This document shows positions 54,493 to 63,679 of a stretch of 64,000 bases of DNA, piece after piece. The number at the start of each line of letters is the position of its first letter. The first letter of the stretch is position 1. The stretch lies in the NCBI GenBank assembly GCA_028227525.1, contig JAOJAE010000004.1, positions 10,683 to 74,682 of the forward strand. The letters run 5' to 3'. A program made the translations under genes and the position numbers. The notes under the pieces are model-generated. The model had not been told where the DNA came from, ran no database searches, and was given only the letters and a program-made list of their open reading frames with translations. The DNA comes from Candidatus Pelagibacter sp. (lineage in GTDB: Bacteria; Pseudomonadota; Alphaproteobacteria; Pelagibacterales; Pelagibacteraceae).

Positions 54493-55512
54493 ATGAAAAA
54501 AATAGCAATATTAGGAATAATCTTAACATTCTTTACCAATTTAAGTTTTGCAGCTGAAGTAAATGTTTTTAGTGCAAGACATTACGATTCTGACATTCAA
54601 CTTTATAAAAAATTTACTGAAAAAACTGGCATTAAAGTAAATGTGGTATCAGGAAAAGATAAAGCTCTTCAAAAAAGAATAAGTGAGGAGGGTGCTGACT
54701 CAAAAGCAGATATTTATATTACAGCGGATGCAGGAAGATTGGGTGCATTTGATGCTAAAGGAATGTTTCAAAATTCAATGACTTCCGCAATCAAAGCTGC
54801 TGTTCCAAAAAACTTCAGATCTACTAACTGGACTGGAATAGCGAAGAGAGCAAGAATTATGTATTATTCTCCAGAAAGAGTTAATGCCAATGAATTAAAT
54901 GGAATGAGCTATGAAGGCCTTGCTGATCCTAAATGGAAAGGTAGAGTTGTTATAAGAAAGTCGAATAATATTTACAATCAATCACTTGTTGCATCATTGG
55001 TAAAAAATAATGGAAAAAAAGCTACTTGTGAATGGTCAAAAGGGATTGTTGCTAATATGGCTAGAGACTCAAAAGGGAATGATAGAGCTCAAATATTAGC
55101 AGTTGCTGCTGGAGAGGCTGACTTAGCTGTAGCTAATACTTATTACTTAGCTTTAATGCTGTCTGGAAAAAAAGGAGCTGAACAACAAGCAGCAGCTAAA
55201 AAAGTATTACCATTTTTTCCAAATCAAGGTGATAGAGGAACACACATGAATATTAGTGGTGGCGGAGTATTAAAAAATTCACCAAATCCGGAAAATGCAA
55301 AAAAACTTCTTGAGTTTTTATTAACTAAAGAAGCGCAAGAACACATTGTTAATAATACATTTGAATATCCAATGATTGATGGTGTTGAACCACATGATTT
55401 AGTAAAACAAATGGGTCTTGGATTTAAACAAGATTTAAATACTAAAGTTGTTAATTATGGAAAAAATCAAGCAATAGCATTGGAATGTATGCTAGCTGCT
55501 AAGTGGAAGTAA
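54493..55512 (+). CDS. Iron(III) ABC transporter substrate-binding protein
   Basis: This 339-residue FbpA/FutA/AfuA-type periplasmic iron-binding protein has a signal peptide (MKKIAILGIILTFFTNLSFA). VNVFSARHYDSDIQLYKKF, the tyrosine-containing RIMYYSPERVN and AVANTYYLALML are the iron-binding regions of this family. I place the start at the second ATG; an upstream in-frame ATG would include the Fur palindrome in the coding sequence. Iron limitation should derepress it. ATPase and permease genes follow. Confidence 0.92.
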   Translation: MKKIAILGIILTFFTNLSFAAEVNVFSARHYDSDIQLYKKFTEKTGIKVNVVSGKDKALQKRISEEGADSKADIYITADAGRLGAFDAKGMFQNSMTSAIKAAVPKNFRSTNWTGIAKRARIMYYSPERVNANELNGMSYEGLADPKWKGRVVIRKSNNIYNQSLVASLVKNNGKKATCEWSKGIVANMARDSKGNDRAQILAVAAGEADLAVANTYYLALMLSGKKGAEQQAAAKKVLPFFPNQGDRGTHMNISGGGVLKNSPNPENAKKLLEFLLTKEAQEHIVNNTFEYPMIDGVEPHDLVKQMGLGFKQDLNTKVVNYGKNQAIALECMLAAKWK

Positions 55513-55518
55513 TTAATA

Positions 55519-55713
55519 ATGAAAAAAAATTTATTTAATTTTAATAAAAATAATTCTTCTAATGCAAGTGGTTCACAAGTAGGTCAGATAACATGTGAAC
55601 CATGTGCAAATGAGTGTAAAAAAATTGAAATTAAAATAAATAATAGAAAATTGTCTGATATAAAAAGTGAAGAGATTGATCATCTCATAAACGTTTTTAG
55701 CAAAGAAGATTAA
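55519..55713 (+). CDS. Cys-rich small protein in the iron operon, 64 aa
   Basis: I do not recognise this 64-residue soluble protein. An Asn/Ser-rich N-terminus (MKKNLFNFNKNNSSNASGS) leads to a three-cysteine cluster CEPCANEC (residues 26-33) and then a charged helical tail. The cluster could bind a metal such as iron. It lies six bases after the binding-protein gene and before the hairpin that precedes the permease gene, so it is part of the Fur-controlled transcript. Confidence 0.6.
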   Translation: MKKNLFNFNKNNSSNASGSQVGQITCEPCANECKKIEIKINNRKLSDIKSEEIDHLINVFSKED

Positions 55714-55723
55714 TTTTCAATAA

Positions 55724-55771
55724 AGTGAACATAATTTAATAGTTCTTACCCTTCTATTAATTATGTTCACT
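55724..55771 (+). promoter_or_regulatory. Hairpin with loop complementary to the permease ribosome-binding site
   Basis: A 19-base arm (55724-55742) and an 18-base arm (55754-55771) pair throughout except for one bulged T, closing an 11-base loop. The loop contains CTTACCCTT (55745-55753), the exact complement of AAGGGTAAG (55780-55788), the Shine-Dalgarno region of the next gene. A pseudoknot masking that site is possible. No U tract follows, so it is not a simple terminator. Confidence 0.6.
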
Positions 55772-55789
55772 AAATAAAAAAGGGTAAGT

Positions 55790-57409
55790 ATGTATTTAAG
55801 AAAAATAAATATTTGGTATTTAACTTCGTTCTTTATTTCAATTGCTGTAGCAATACCGATTGTTACTGTATTTTCTAGCTTTTTTGACAGTACAAGCAAT
55901 TATTCTGACATTATTAAGAATACATTTCTTTACGATTATATATTCAATTCTTTATCTCTTTTATTGGGGGTATTATTCTTAACTTTTGTAATTGGGGTAT
56001 CATGTGCTTACCTAGTTTCATTTTATAAATTTACGGGATCAAATTTTTTTAAATGGGCATTAATTTTATCTTTTGCAGTGCCAGCTTATATTTATGCTTA
56101 TTCTTTAACAGCTTTTTTTGAAAATTATGGAACAGCGTTTACAATTTTAAAAAGTTTGTTTGGAGAAGGCAATTATAATTCTCAAATACCAAAGTTTGAT
56201 GGTATGGCAGGAGCAATAGTTGCAATTTCATTTTCTCTATTTGGATATGTTTATGTATTAACAAGAGCTTCTTTTCATTATCAGTCCCAAAATTTAATAG
56301 AGCTTGGAAAAAATCTTGGTTTTAGCAAGAAAAAATCTTTTTTTAAAATAATCTTACCTTCTGCAAGACCTGCAATAGTTGCTGGATTGTCTCTTGTTGC
56401 AATGGAAACATTATCTGATTTTGGATCAGTATCATTCTTTGGAATATCCACTCTTACAACTGGAATTTATAATGCATGGATTTCATTTGATGACCTTGCA
56501 CTAGCAAATCAGTTATCTTTTTATCTATTAATTTTTATACTTGGATTGTTTGTATTAGAAAATTTATCTAGAAAAAAAGCACAATATCACTCTCCTACAA
56601 AAGGAGGATTTAAGAAAAAATCATTAACAATTTTACATGGTTACAAAGCTTTATTGGCTTTTTCTTTTTGTTTTTTAATTTTTTTTATAAGCTTTTTGTT
56701 TCCTGTTCTTCAAATGCTTTATTGGACAATTATTTTCCCAAAACATTTAATTGATTTAGATCTAATTAGTTTATTTTCAAATACAATAATCCTAGTTTTA
56801 TTATCTAGTTTTGTTTTAATTAGTTTTGCATTTATTTCAAATTATGGAAATAGATTATCTAAAAGTAAGTTCTTAGAAATTTTAACTACTTTCTCGATCT
56901 CTGGTTATGCGATACCGGGAATAATCTTGGCTGTTGCATTTATCACTTTTATTTCATGGTTTGATAATAATGTTATTAGTTTTTTTGATCTCAAAACTAT
57001 TAAATCTATATTTATTGGATCAATTTTAGGCTTGGTTATAGTATATTTCATAAGATTTTATTCACTAGCAAGTAACGGGATTAAGTCTGGTTATTTAAAG
57101 ATAAGTTATTCTATTGATGAAAGTGCTTATTTATTAGGATACTCAAAGTTTAAAACTTTTAAAAATATCCATATACCTTACTTAAAAAATTCAATTCTAT
57201 TGATCGGTATTTTGATTTCTATAGAGATTATAAAAGAGTTACCAATTACATTAATAATGAGGCCTTTTAATTTTGAAACTTTTGCAACACAAGCATATAT
57301 CTACGCCTCACAAGATTTATTAGAGGCAGCTGCTGCACCTTCATTATTTCTAATTCTTATTGCAAGTTTCTTTATTTTAATTACATCTAGATATATTCTT
57401 AAGGATTAA
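55790..57409 (+). CDS. Iron(III) ABC transporter permease
   Basis: This 539-residue FbpB/AfuB-type permease has two membrane domains of about six helices each. EAA-type loops are ELGKNLGFSKKKSFFKIILP in the first half and ESAYLLGYSKFKTFKNIHIP (DESAYLL...) in the second. It mates with the iron-binding protein upstream and the ATPase eight bases downstream. Its translation may be limited by the preceding hairpin. Confidence 0.9.
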   Translation: MYLRKINIWYLTSFFISIAVAIPIVTVFSSFFDSTSNYSDIIKNTFLYDYIFNSLSLLLGVLFLTFVIGVSCAYLVSFYKFTGSNFFKWALILSFAVPAYIYAYSLTAFFENYGTAFTILKSLFGEGNYNSQIPKFDGMAGAIVAISFSLFGYVYVLTRASFHYQSQNLIELGKNLGFSKKKSFFKIILPSARPAIVAGLSLVAMETLSDFGSVSFFGISTLTTGIYNAWISFDDLALANQLSFYLLIFILGLFVLENLSRKKAQYHSPTKGGFKKKSLTILHGYKALLAFSFCFLIFFISFLFPVLQMLYWTIIFPKHLIDLDLISLFSNTIILVLLSSFVLISFAFISNYGNRLSKSKFLEILTTFSISGYAIPGIILAVAFITFISWFDNNVISFFDLKTIKSIFIGSILGLVIVYFIRFYSLASNGIKSGYLKISYSIDESAYLLGYSKFKTFKNIHIPYLKNSILLIGILISIEIIKELPITLIMRPFNFETFATQAYIYASQDLLEAAAAPSLFLILIASFFILITSRYILKD

Positions 57410-57416
57410 CTGCTTT

Positions 57417-58475
57417 ATGCCACAAAACTTTTTAGAAATTGAAAATGTTACTTTTGCTGCAAGTGATAAAAATAAAGTTAACAATGTTTCATTAAATATT
57501 GAAAATGAAGGGGATATTGTTTGCCTACTTGGTCCTTCCGGAATAGGAAAAACAACTATATTAAGAACTATAGCTGGCCTTGAAAAAATTCAATCTGGAA
57601 AAATTTCTTTAAAAAATAAAACTATTTCCTCTAAAAATGTTCATGTTGAGCCAGAAAATAGAAACATTTCTCTAGCATTTCAGGATAATTCACTTTTTCC
57701 TCACTATAATGTTTTACAAAATATTCAATTTGGAGCTGAAAGAAATAAAAAAAAGAAAAAAGATTTAACTATTAATGAAGTTATAAAATTTCTTCATTTG
57801 GATCATGTTAAAGATAAATTTCCTCATCAAATTAGTTCAGGAGAAGCTCAAAGAGCTGCACTAGCAAGAGCGCTACTTTCAAAGCCAGATTTACTTTTGT
57901 TAGATGAGCCATTATCAAACGTAGATCAAAGTTTTAAAGAAGAAATTCAAGTTAAACTGAAACAAGTTTTAACCGATCTTAAAATTACAACCATAATAGT
58001 AACTCATGACTCTTACGAAGCGTTTTATCTTGGAAGCAAGTGTGGGATAATTTTAGACAGCCAATTAAAACAGTATGATGATCCTTATAATGTTTATCAC
58101 TTTCCAAACTCAGTAGAAGTTGTCAATTTTTTAAATAGAGGGATTTTAATTCCAGCAAAAGTCACAGGTGAAAATAGTTTAGAAAATAAAGATCTTGGAA
58201 CTATAAACGGAAATTTTACCAAACATTACCCTAAAGGTTCTGATGTTCAATTATTATTGCAACCGGAAGACCTTGAGCATGATGATCAGAGTAATTTGAA
58301 GTTAGAAGTTGTTGATAGAAAATTTAGAGGTACTAATTTTATCTATACTTTAAAAACAAGTAGTGATTTGTTAATACCAGTTTTTGTGCACTCCCATCAC
58401 ATGCATCAACATGAAGTTGATGAAAAATTTGGTATTAAAAGACCGATAAATATTGATCACATAGTTTGTTTTTAA
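57417..58475 (+). CDS. Iron(III) ABC transporter ATP-binding protein
   Basis: This 352-residue FbpC/AfuC-type ATPase has Walker A GPSGIGKTT (39-47), signature ISSGEAQRAAL, Walker B LLLLDEP and an H-loop in IIVTHDSYEA. A C-terminal TOBE-like regulatory domain covers about the last 100 residues (LLLQPEDLEHDDQSN). It energises iron uptake through the permease. AzlC follows after 12 bases. Confidence 0.91.
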   Translation: MPQNFLEIENVTFAASDKNKVNNVSLNIENEGDIVCLLGPSGIGKTTILRTIAGLEKIQSGKISLKNKTISSKNVHVEPENRNISLAFQDNSLFPHYNVLQNIQFGAERNKKKKKDLTINEVIKFLHLDHVKDKFPHQISSGEAQRAALARALLSKPDLLLLDEPLSNVDQSFKEEIQVKLKQVLTDLKITTIIVTHDSYEAFYLGSKCGIILDSQLKQYDDPYNVYHFPNSVEVVNFLNRGILIPAKVTGENSLENKDLGTINGNFTKHYPKGSDVQLLLQPEDLEHDDQSNLKLEVVDRKFRGTNFIYTLKTSSDLLIPVFVHSHHMHQHEVDEKFGIKRPINIDHIVCF

Positions 58476-58487
58476 TAAAACAATTAG

Positions 58488-59174
58488 ATGCTTTCAAAAA
58501 AACAATTATTTACCAAGGGAATGATAGATATTTCTCCACATATGTTATCTGTAATTCCTTTTGGAATTATTTGTGGAGCAATTGGTGTAGAGTTGGGTTT
58601 TGATCCTTATTTAGTCTATGCAATGTCGTTCATTATTTTTGGTGGTGCTTCACAAATTGTATTTCTACAGATAATTTCAGGTGGTGCTTCTAGTTTAGTT
58701 GCCGTTACATCTGTCGGAATTATAAATTCAAGGCATTTGTTATATGGAGCTGTCTTGTCTGAATATTTAGAAAAATTATCACTTATTAAAAAACTATTAA
58801 TTTCTTATTTTGTAGTAGATCAAGGTTTTGCTGAGTCTAATAAATTTTTTAAAAAAAATAAAAACGAGCAATATTTACATTATCATTTAATTGGTACAGG
58901 ATGTACGATGTGGGTTTGCTGGCAACTTGCAACACTATCAGGTATTATTTTAGGTTCATTTGTACCTGAAGAACTTGGACTAAAATTTACTATTCCACTT
59001 ACTTTTATTGCTATTGTTGTTCAAGATTTAAAAAAAATTGATCATTTAATTGTTATGATCACCTGTGGTTTAAGTTCTTTATTATTTTTTGATGCACCAT
59101 TTAAATCATACATAATTATTTCACCAGTTATTGCCTTATTTGTTGCTTCATTATTATTGAGGATAAAAAAATGA
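58488..59174 (+). CDS. azlC: AzlC-family membrane protein
   Basis: This 228-residue AzlC protein has the N-terminal GMIDISPHMLSVIPFGIICGAIGVE segment (in two parts), the FGGASQIVFLQIISGGAS motif and about five helices. With AzlD it forms a branched-chain amino acid exporter in characterised cases. The presence in the iron operon is unusual; the pair may export a different amino acid or simply share the transcript. It overlaps azlD by four bases. Confidence 0.9.
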   Translation: MLSKKQLFTKGMIDISPHMLSVIPFGIICGAIGVELGFDPYLVYAMSFIIFGGASQIVFLQIISGGASSLVAVTSVGIINSRHLLYGAVLSEYLEKLSLIKKLLISYFVVDQGFAESNKFFKKNKNEQYLHYHLIGTGCTMWVCWQLATLSGIILGSFVPEELGLKFTIPLTFIAIVVQDLKKIDHLIVMITCGLSSLLFFDAPFKSYIIISPVIALFVASLLLRIKK

Positions 59175-59488
59175 CTTGGTTATCAATTATCGTTGCAGGA
59201 ATATTAACTTATTTTACCAGAATGACTATGATTGTATTAGTTGATAGAGATATGCTTGGAAAAAGAATTAAAGACGTATTAGCGTATGTTCCTTCAGCAG
59301 TATTTCCCGCAATAATATTTCCAGCAATTTTTATCAACGATTATGGATCTTTTGTTGAAATGAATGATCCTAAAATTTTTGGAGCTATCGTTGCAATTAT
59401 TGTTGGTTATTTTTCAAAAAATATTATTGCAACTATATTATCTGGGTTAATTTCTTATTGGTTTTTGATATTCGTTATATTTAGTTAG
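59171..59488 (+). CDS. azlD: AzlD-family membrane protein
   Basis: This 105-residue AzlD partner has four short helices, with TYFTRMTMIVLVDRDMLGKR and VLAYVPSAVFPAIIFPAIF as family landmarks. It overlaps azlC (ATGA) and ends overlapping the convergent metallo-hydrolase gene by eight bases. Confidence 0.9.
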   Translation: MTWLSIIVAGILTYFTRMTMIVLVDRDMLGKRIKDVLAYVPSAVFPAIIFPAIFINDYGSFVEMNDPKIFGAIVAIIVGYFSKNIIATILSGLISYWFLIFVIFS

Positions 59489-60164
59489 CACCTAATTTAA
59501 TATTTCTACTAACATTGATGTCTATTAATTTAGGTTTAGATAAATTTAGCTTAGACATTATATCAATATATTCATCTTCACTTTTTACCTGTAATCTAGG
59601 ATTAAATTTTTTTTCATTTCCAATTGTACTTGAAAATTTACCGTTATAATCATGACCAGGATAAACTAAAGTTTCTTCTGGTAATTTTAAAAGATTATTG
59701 AATAAAGAGTTATAAGCATCTTTAGAGCTTCCATTTTGAAAATCAGTTCTGCCAGTTCCATTTATCAGAAGTGTATCTCCTGAAAAAAGATAGTTATCTA
59801 GTAAAAAACTATAACTATCAGAGGTATGTCCAGGCGTATATAACGATTTGATTTTCAAATTATCAATTTCAATAATTTCACCATCTTTTACTTTAATCTC
59901 AACTGCATCAGCTGGAGTATGTTCTCCCATGAGTGTTGTACAATTAGTAGCTTTCTTTAATTTGGTAGCTCCCGTTACATGATCTGCATGAATATGAGTA
60001 TCTATGACTTTGACTAGTTTAAGATCTAGTTCTCCTAAAATTTTAATATAATTATCTACATTTTCTATTACAGGATCTATAATAACTGCTTCACGACCTT
60101 TTGAAGATGCTATTAAATAAGTATAAGTTGAAGACTCAGTATCAAAAATTTGTTTAAAGATCAT
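59481..60164 (-). CDS. Metallo-beta-lactamase-fold persulfide dioxygenase-like protein
   Basis: This 227-residue MBL-fold protein has THIHADH (56-62), GHTSDSYSF, FSGDTLLINGTGRTDFQNG and the ETHE1/Blh tail motif YPGHDYNGKFSST followed by NPRL. This pattern marks persulfide dioxygenases, which oxidise glutathione persulfide to sulfite using one iron; glyoxalase II is less likely. A divergent cytochrome c gene starts 56 bases away, across a seven-base inverted repeat. The YeeE/YedE pair at 41542-42377 is a possible functional partner. Confidence 0.82.
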   Translation of the reverse strand: MIFKQIFDTESSTYTYLIASSKGREAVIIDPVIENVDNYIKILGELDLKLVKVIDTHIHADHVTGATKLKKATNCTTLMGEHTPADAVEIKVKDGEIIEIDNLKIKSLYTPGHTSDSYSFLLDNYLFSGDTLLINGTGRTDFQNGSSKDAYNSLFNNLLKLPEETLVYPGHDYNGKFSSTIGNEKKFNPRLQVKSEDEYIDIMSKLNLSKPKLIDINVSRNIKLGAN

Positions 60165-60171
60165 TTTTTAA

Positions 60172-60193
60172 ATTAACACATGTACTTGTTAAT
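60172..60193. promoter_or_regulatory. Inverted repeat between persulfide hydrolase and cytochrome genes
   Basis: ATTAACA (60172-60178) and TGTTAAT (60187-60193) are exact reverse complements with eight bases between. They lie in the 55-base divergent promoter region. The size suits a dimeric ArsR- or TetR-type regulator. It is a candidate operator only; A/T content makes chance matches common. Confidence 0.3.
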
Positions 60194-60219
60194 ATAAATG
60201 AAATATCTATATAACTTGT

Positions 60220-60666
60220 ATGCTTAAGTATATAATTAAGTCATTGCCAGTATTAATTATCTTCATATTATTTAGCAGCTTAACTGTTGCTAAAGCGCAT
60301 AATCATTTTCCAATTACCACTGAATCAAAAATTATGATTGAAAGAGGTAAGATTGCATATCAAGAAAATTGTGTTTCATGTCATATGGTTAATTTAGCCG
60401 GAGCAGAAAATTGGAAAGAGATGGATGAAGATGGGCATAGAAAAGCTCCTCCTTTAAATGGAACAGGACATACATGGCATCATGATGATCAAACACTACA
60501 TTCAATAATAAAATATGGATTAGCAAAATTAGTAAAAAATTACCAAGGTAAGATGATTGGTTTTGAGGACAATTTATCTGATAAAGAAATTGATAGCGTA
60601 TTAGCTTATATCAAATCTTTTTGGCCTAAAGAAGAATATGAATATCAAATAAATCTTAGCAAATAA
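60220..60666 (+). CDS. Class I c-type cytochrome
   Basis: This 148-residue protein has a signal anchor or signal peptide (SLPVLIIFILFSSLTVAKA), one haem-binding CVSCH (residues 51-55) and a distal methionine candidate in GKMIGFEDNLSD. The mono-haem cytochrome acts in the periplasm. A His-rich stretch (HTWHHDDQTLH) near residue 90 is unusual and might bind metal. The DUF4396 gene begins two bases after its stop. Confidence 0.88.
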   Translation: MLKYIIKSLPVLIIFILFSSLTVAKAHNHFPITTESKIMIERGKIAYQENCVSCHMVNLAGAENWKEMDEDGHRKAPPLNGTGHTWHHDDQTLHSIIKYGLAKLVKNYQGKMIGFEDNLSDKEIDSVLAYIKSFWPKEEYEYQINLSK

Positions 60667-60668
60667 TC

Positions 60669-61106
60669 ATGACAGCTAGTACTTTTAATTGGTCCTGTAA
60701 TCACACATGGAAAAGAAGTGCAAAAAATACAGCTTGGTGTTTATTAGGCTGTGCTATTGGAGATTTTGGAACAATATTATTTTTTCAATTAACAAAAATT
60801 CCATTTCCAGTTTTAGGAATTATGACATTAGCAATTATCAACGGATTAATTACAAGTATAATTTTAGAAACTATTATACTTATGAAGCAAAACTTTGATT
60901 TTAAAAGTGCTTTAAAAACAGCATTGGGAATGAGTTTTATTTCAATGGTTAGTATGGAAGTTGCAATGAATTTAACAGACTATCTCTTGACAGGTGGAGC
61001 CATGTTAACGTGGTGGGTAGTACCAATCATGCTAACAGTAGGTTTTTTAACTCCTTGGCCTTATAACTACTGGCGTTTAAAAAAATTTGGTATTGCTTGC
61101 CATTAA
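60669..61106 (+). CDS. DUF4396 membrane protein
   Basis: This 145-residue membrane protein has four helices. It opens with SCNHTWKRSAKNTAWCLLGC and contains the block SMVSMEVAMNLTDYLLTGGA, which fit the DUF4396 family. Conserved Cys, His, Glu and Asp residues in or near helices suggest copper or haem handling, but this is not established. It ends with a basic CH motif (FGIACH). Probably co-transcribed with the cytochrome and the MFS gene. Confidence 0.78.
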   Translation: MTASTFNWSCNHTWKRSAKNTAWCLLGCAIGDFGTILFFQLTKIPFPVLGIMTLAIINGLITSIILETIILMKQNFDFKSALKTALGMSFISMVSMEVAMNLTDYLLTGGAMLTWWVVPIMLTVGFLTPWPYNYWRLKKFGIACH

Positions 61107-61136
61107 CATTTCGAAGAAAACTTTTAAGGAAAAATA

Positions 61137-62327
61137 ATGCTTAATAGGAATTTAGTTATTTTAACTATCTGCCAAGTATTTTCATTTACAGCACCTCCAA
61201 TTACGGTCTTTATAAGTGGTATTGTTGGGCTAAAAATTTCACCAATAGCATCGTTAGCAACACTTCCAACGTCATTATCAATTGTTGGCACGGCAGTATT
61301 TTCTTTTTTTGCAGCAAAGATAATGAGTAAAATTGGAAGAAAAAAGGGATTTATATTATCATCAACTTATTCGAGTTTAGCATCACTGCTTGGGGCTTAT
61401 TCAATTTACACTGAAAACTTTATTTTATTTTGCTTTTCATGTTTTGTAATTGGCACAGGAATTGCATTTACACATCAATATAGATTTGCTGCAGCAGAAA
61501 CAGTTGAAAAAAATGATAGCTCAAGAGCAATTTCTATATTGCTACTTGCAACAATTCTTTCAGCTTTAATTGGACCTAATGTTGCAAATTTTTCTAAAAA
61601 TATAATTTCAGATCATCTTTATACCGGATCCTATATTTCATTAGCAATTTTAACATTTTTACCAGTATTTTTATTAATTTTTTATAGAACAGACAATAAT
61701 CCAAAGCCTATTGAGAATATTGATAGTAATCAAAGATCATATTTCGATTTATTGAAAAACCCAATTATTCTTCAAGCAATTGTTTCAGCAGCTTTTGCAT
61801 ATTCTGTAATGTCATTCATTATGACAGCTACACCAATAAGTATGTATAAGATGCATGGATTCACATTGGGTTCAACAAGCATTGTTATACAGTCTCATAT
61901 AATAGGGATGTTTTTACCATCATTAATTACAGGTATTTTAATAAAGAAATTTGGACATTCAGTAATTATTTATACTGGAGCCTTAATTTATCTTGTTTGT
62001 ATTTATTTAAGTTTTTACGATCAAACTTTTGTAAATTATTTAATTGCATTGGTATCATTAGGAATAGGATGGAACTTTCTTTTTATTGGTGGAACCAGTT
62101 TGTTAGTTCTTTGTTATAAAGAAAGTGAAAAATTTAAAGTTCAAGGTTTTAATGACGTGCTAGTTTTTTCTATACAATCTATTGCAAGCTTAATTGCAGG
62201 TTATTCTATTTTAAAATTTAGTTGGAATGAAATTAATTTAGCATGCATTCCTTTAGTATTGTTGATTATACTAGTTTCAATTAGAGCAGATATTTATAAA
62301 AAAAAATTAATTTTTTCTAAATCTTAA
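61137..62327 (+). CDS. MFS transporter
   Basis: This 396-residue major-facilitator protein has 12 predicted helices, with the loop 2-3 motif AAKIMSKIGRKKGFILSS and symmetric GILIKKFGHSVIIYTGAL in the second half. The substrate is unknown. A GGAAAAATA region precedes the ATG. Its 3' end overlaps the convergent MATE gene by 21 bases. Confidence 0.87.
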   Translation: MLNRNLVILTICQVFSFTAPPITVFISGIVGLKISPIASLATLPTSLSIVGTAVFSFFAAKIMSKIGRKKGFILSSTYSSLASLLGAYSIYTENFILFCFSCFVIGTGIAFTHQYRFAAAETVEKNDSSRAISILLLATILSALIGPNVANFSKNIISDHLYTGSYISLAILTFLPVFLLIFYRTDNNPKPIENIDSNQRSYFDLLKNPIILQAIVSAAFAYSVMSFIMTATPISMYKMHGFTLGSTSIVIQSHIIGMFLPSLITGILIKKFGHSVIIYTGALIYLVCIYLSFYDQTFVNYLIALVSLGIGWNFLFIGGTSLLVLCYKESEKFKVQGFNDVLVFSIQSIASLIAGYSILKFSWNEINLACIPLVLLIILVSIRADIYKKKLIFSKS

Positions 62328-63623
62328 ATAGATTTTATCCAAATAGTAGAAAAGAGAGACAGCTCTTAAAATCATAAAGATACAAAGAGAAATCCAAATA
62401 CCAGTATTGAATAGAAATTTAATTAATAATATTGAAATTAATAAATAACTAAAAACTGAAAATATCATTGCATTTCTTAATTCTTTTGTTTGCGAGGCTC
62501 CTATAAAGATGCCATCAAATTGATAACAAAAAGATGAAATTACTGGTAAAATTATCAACCAAACTGCATAAGATGAACTTAACTCTCTAATCTCGTTTAT
62601 ATCTGACATAAGATTAATCACCAAATTATTGGTAAAAAAGAAAATTATAGAAATTATCAATCCAGAAATTGAGCTTAATATAAATGAATTTTTAACAATG
62701 TTTTTAAAAAGATTTAAATCTTTTTTCCCTAATGAATATCCAACTATTCCCTCTGTAGAAAAAGCATAAGCATCCAATATAAAAGCAGAAAGAAAAACAA
62801 GATTAATTAATATAGCATTTGCAGCAACATAATTTTCACCAATTTGTGTTCCAAGATAAGTGAACCATAAAAATGAAAAAGTTAATAAAATTGTTCTAAT
62901 AAAAATATTCAGATTAATGTTAAATATATTCTTAATTTTTTTTAAATTAAATATTTGGGCAAAGTTAATTGTAATTTTGGTATATTTTGACAAATACCAA
63001 AACATATAAATCAAAAAAATTATAGAAGTAATTAATGCTGAGAACAAAGTTCCATAAGCAACACCCTTAATATTTAGGTCAAATTTTGTAACAAGAACAA
63101 TGCTTAATAAGATATTTAAAATAGAAAAAAAGCCAACAGCAAGGCTAGAAGTCTTAGTTTTTTGTAATCCAACAAACAATCCAGTTATGATATATAATGT
63201 TAATTCTCCTGGTGCTGAATAAACTCTGATTTTAAAATATTGCTCATAAAGATTTCTAGTAGCCTCAGATAAATCAAAAATTTTTAAGCTTAAACTTAAT
63301 ATAAGATTTTGTAGTAAAATGATTGTTATTGAGATTGCTAAAACGAATAAAAGATTTCTAACTACAATATTTAAGATTTCAGTGTAGTTATTTCTGCCAT
63401 TTGCCTGAGATACCATTCCAACAGTACCCATTCTTAAAAAACCAAAACTCCAAAAAATCATTGAAAATAAATTGGCAGCAACTGATGTTGCTGAAAGATA
63501 AGACAAACTTCCTAAGTTTCCCATTAATGCAGTATCAATAATTCCAACCATCGGAATTGCTAGGTTGGCAAAAAATATAGGGATTGATAACTTTAAGATG
63601 TACTGTATTGAGGATTTTTGCAT
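62307..63623 (-). CDS. MATE-family efflux transporter
   Basis: This 438-residue membrane protein has 12 helices and two MatE repeats (IPIFFANLAIPMVGIIDTAL at the N-terminus; AILINLVFLSAFILDAYAFS at the second repeat). It resembles the DinF-type branch, which exports drugs or cationic metabolites using a Na+ or H+ gradient. It is convergent and overlapping with the MFS gene, and divergent from a methyltransferase gene. Confidence 0.9.
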   Translation of the reverse strand: MQKSSIQYILKLSIPIFFANLAIPMVGIIDTALMGNLGSLSYLSATSVAANLFSMIFWSFGFLRMGTVGMVSQANGRNNYTEILNIVVRNLLFVLAISITIILLQNLILSLSLKIFDLSEATRNLYEQYFKIRVYSAPGELTLYIITGLFVGLQKTKTSSLAVGFFSILNILLSIVLVTKFDLNIKGVAYGTLFSALITSIIFLIYMFWYLSKYTKITINFAQIFNLKKIKNIFNINLNIFIRTILLTFSFLWFTYLGTQIGENYVAANAILINLVFLSAFILDAYAFSTEGIVGYSLGKKDLNLFKNIVKNSFILSSISGLIISIIFFFTNNLVINLMSDINEIRELSSSYAVWLIILPVISSFCYQFDGIFIGASQTKELRNAMIFSVFSYLLISILLIKFLFNTGIWISLCIFMILRAVSLFYYLDKIYLRFRKN

Positions 63624-63679
63624 TAGTTTAACTTTAATACTTTATTTTAATAAATTTAGTAATGATTTAAATATTTAAT

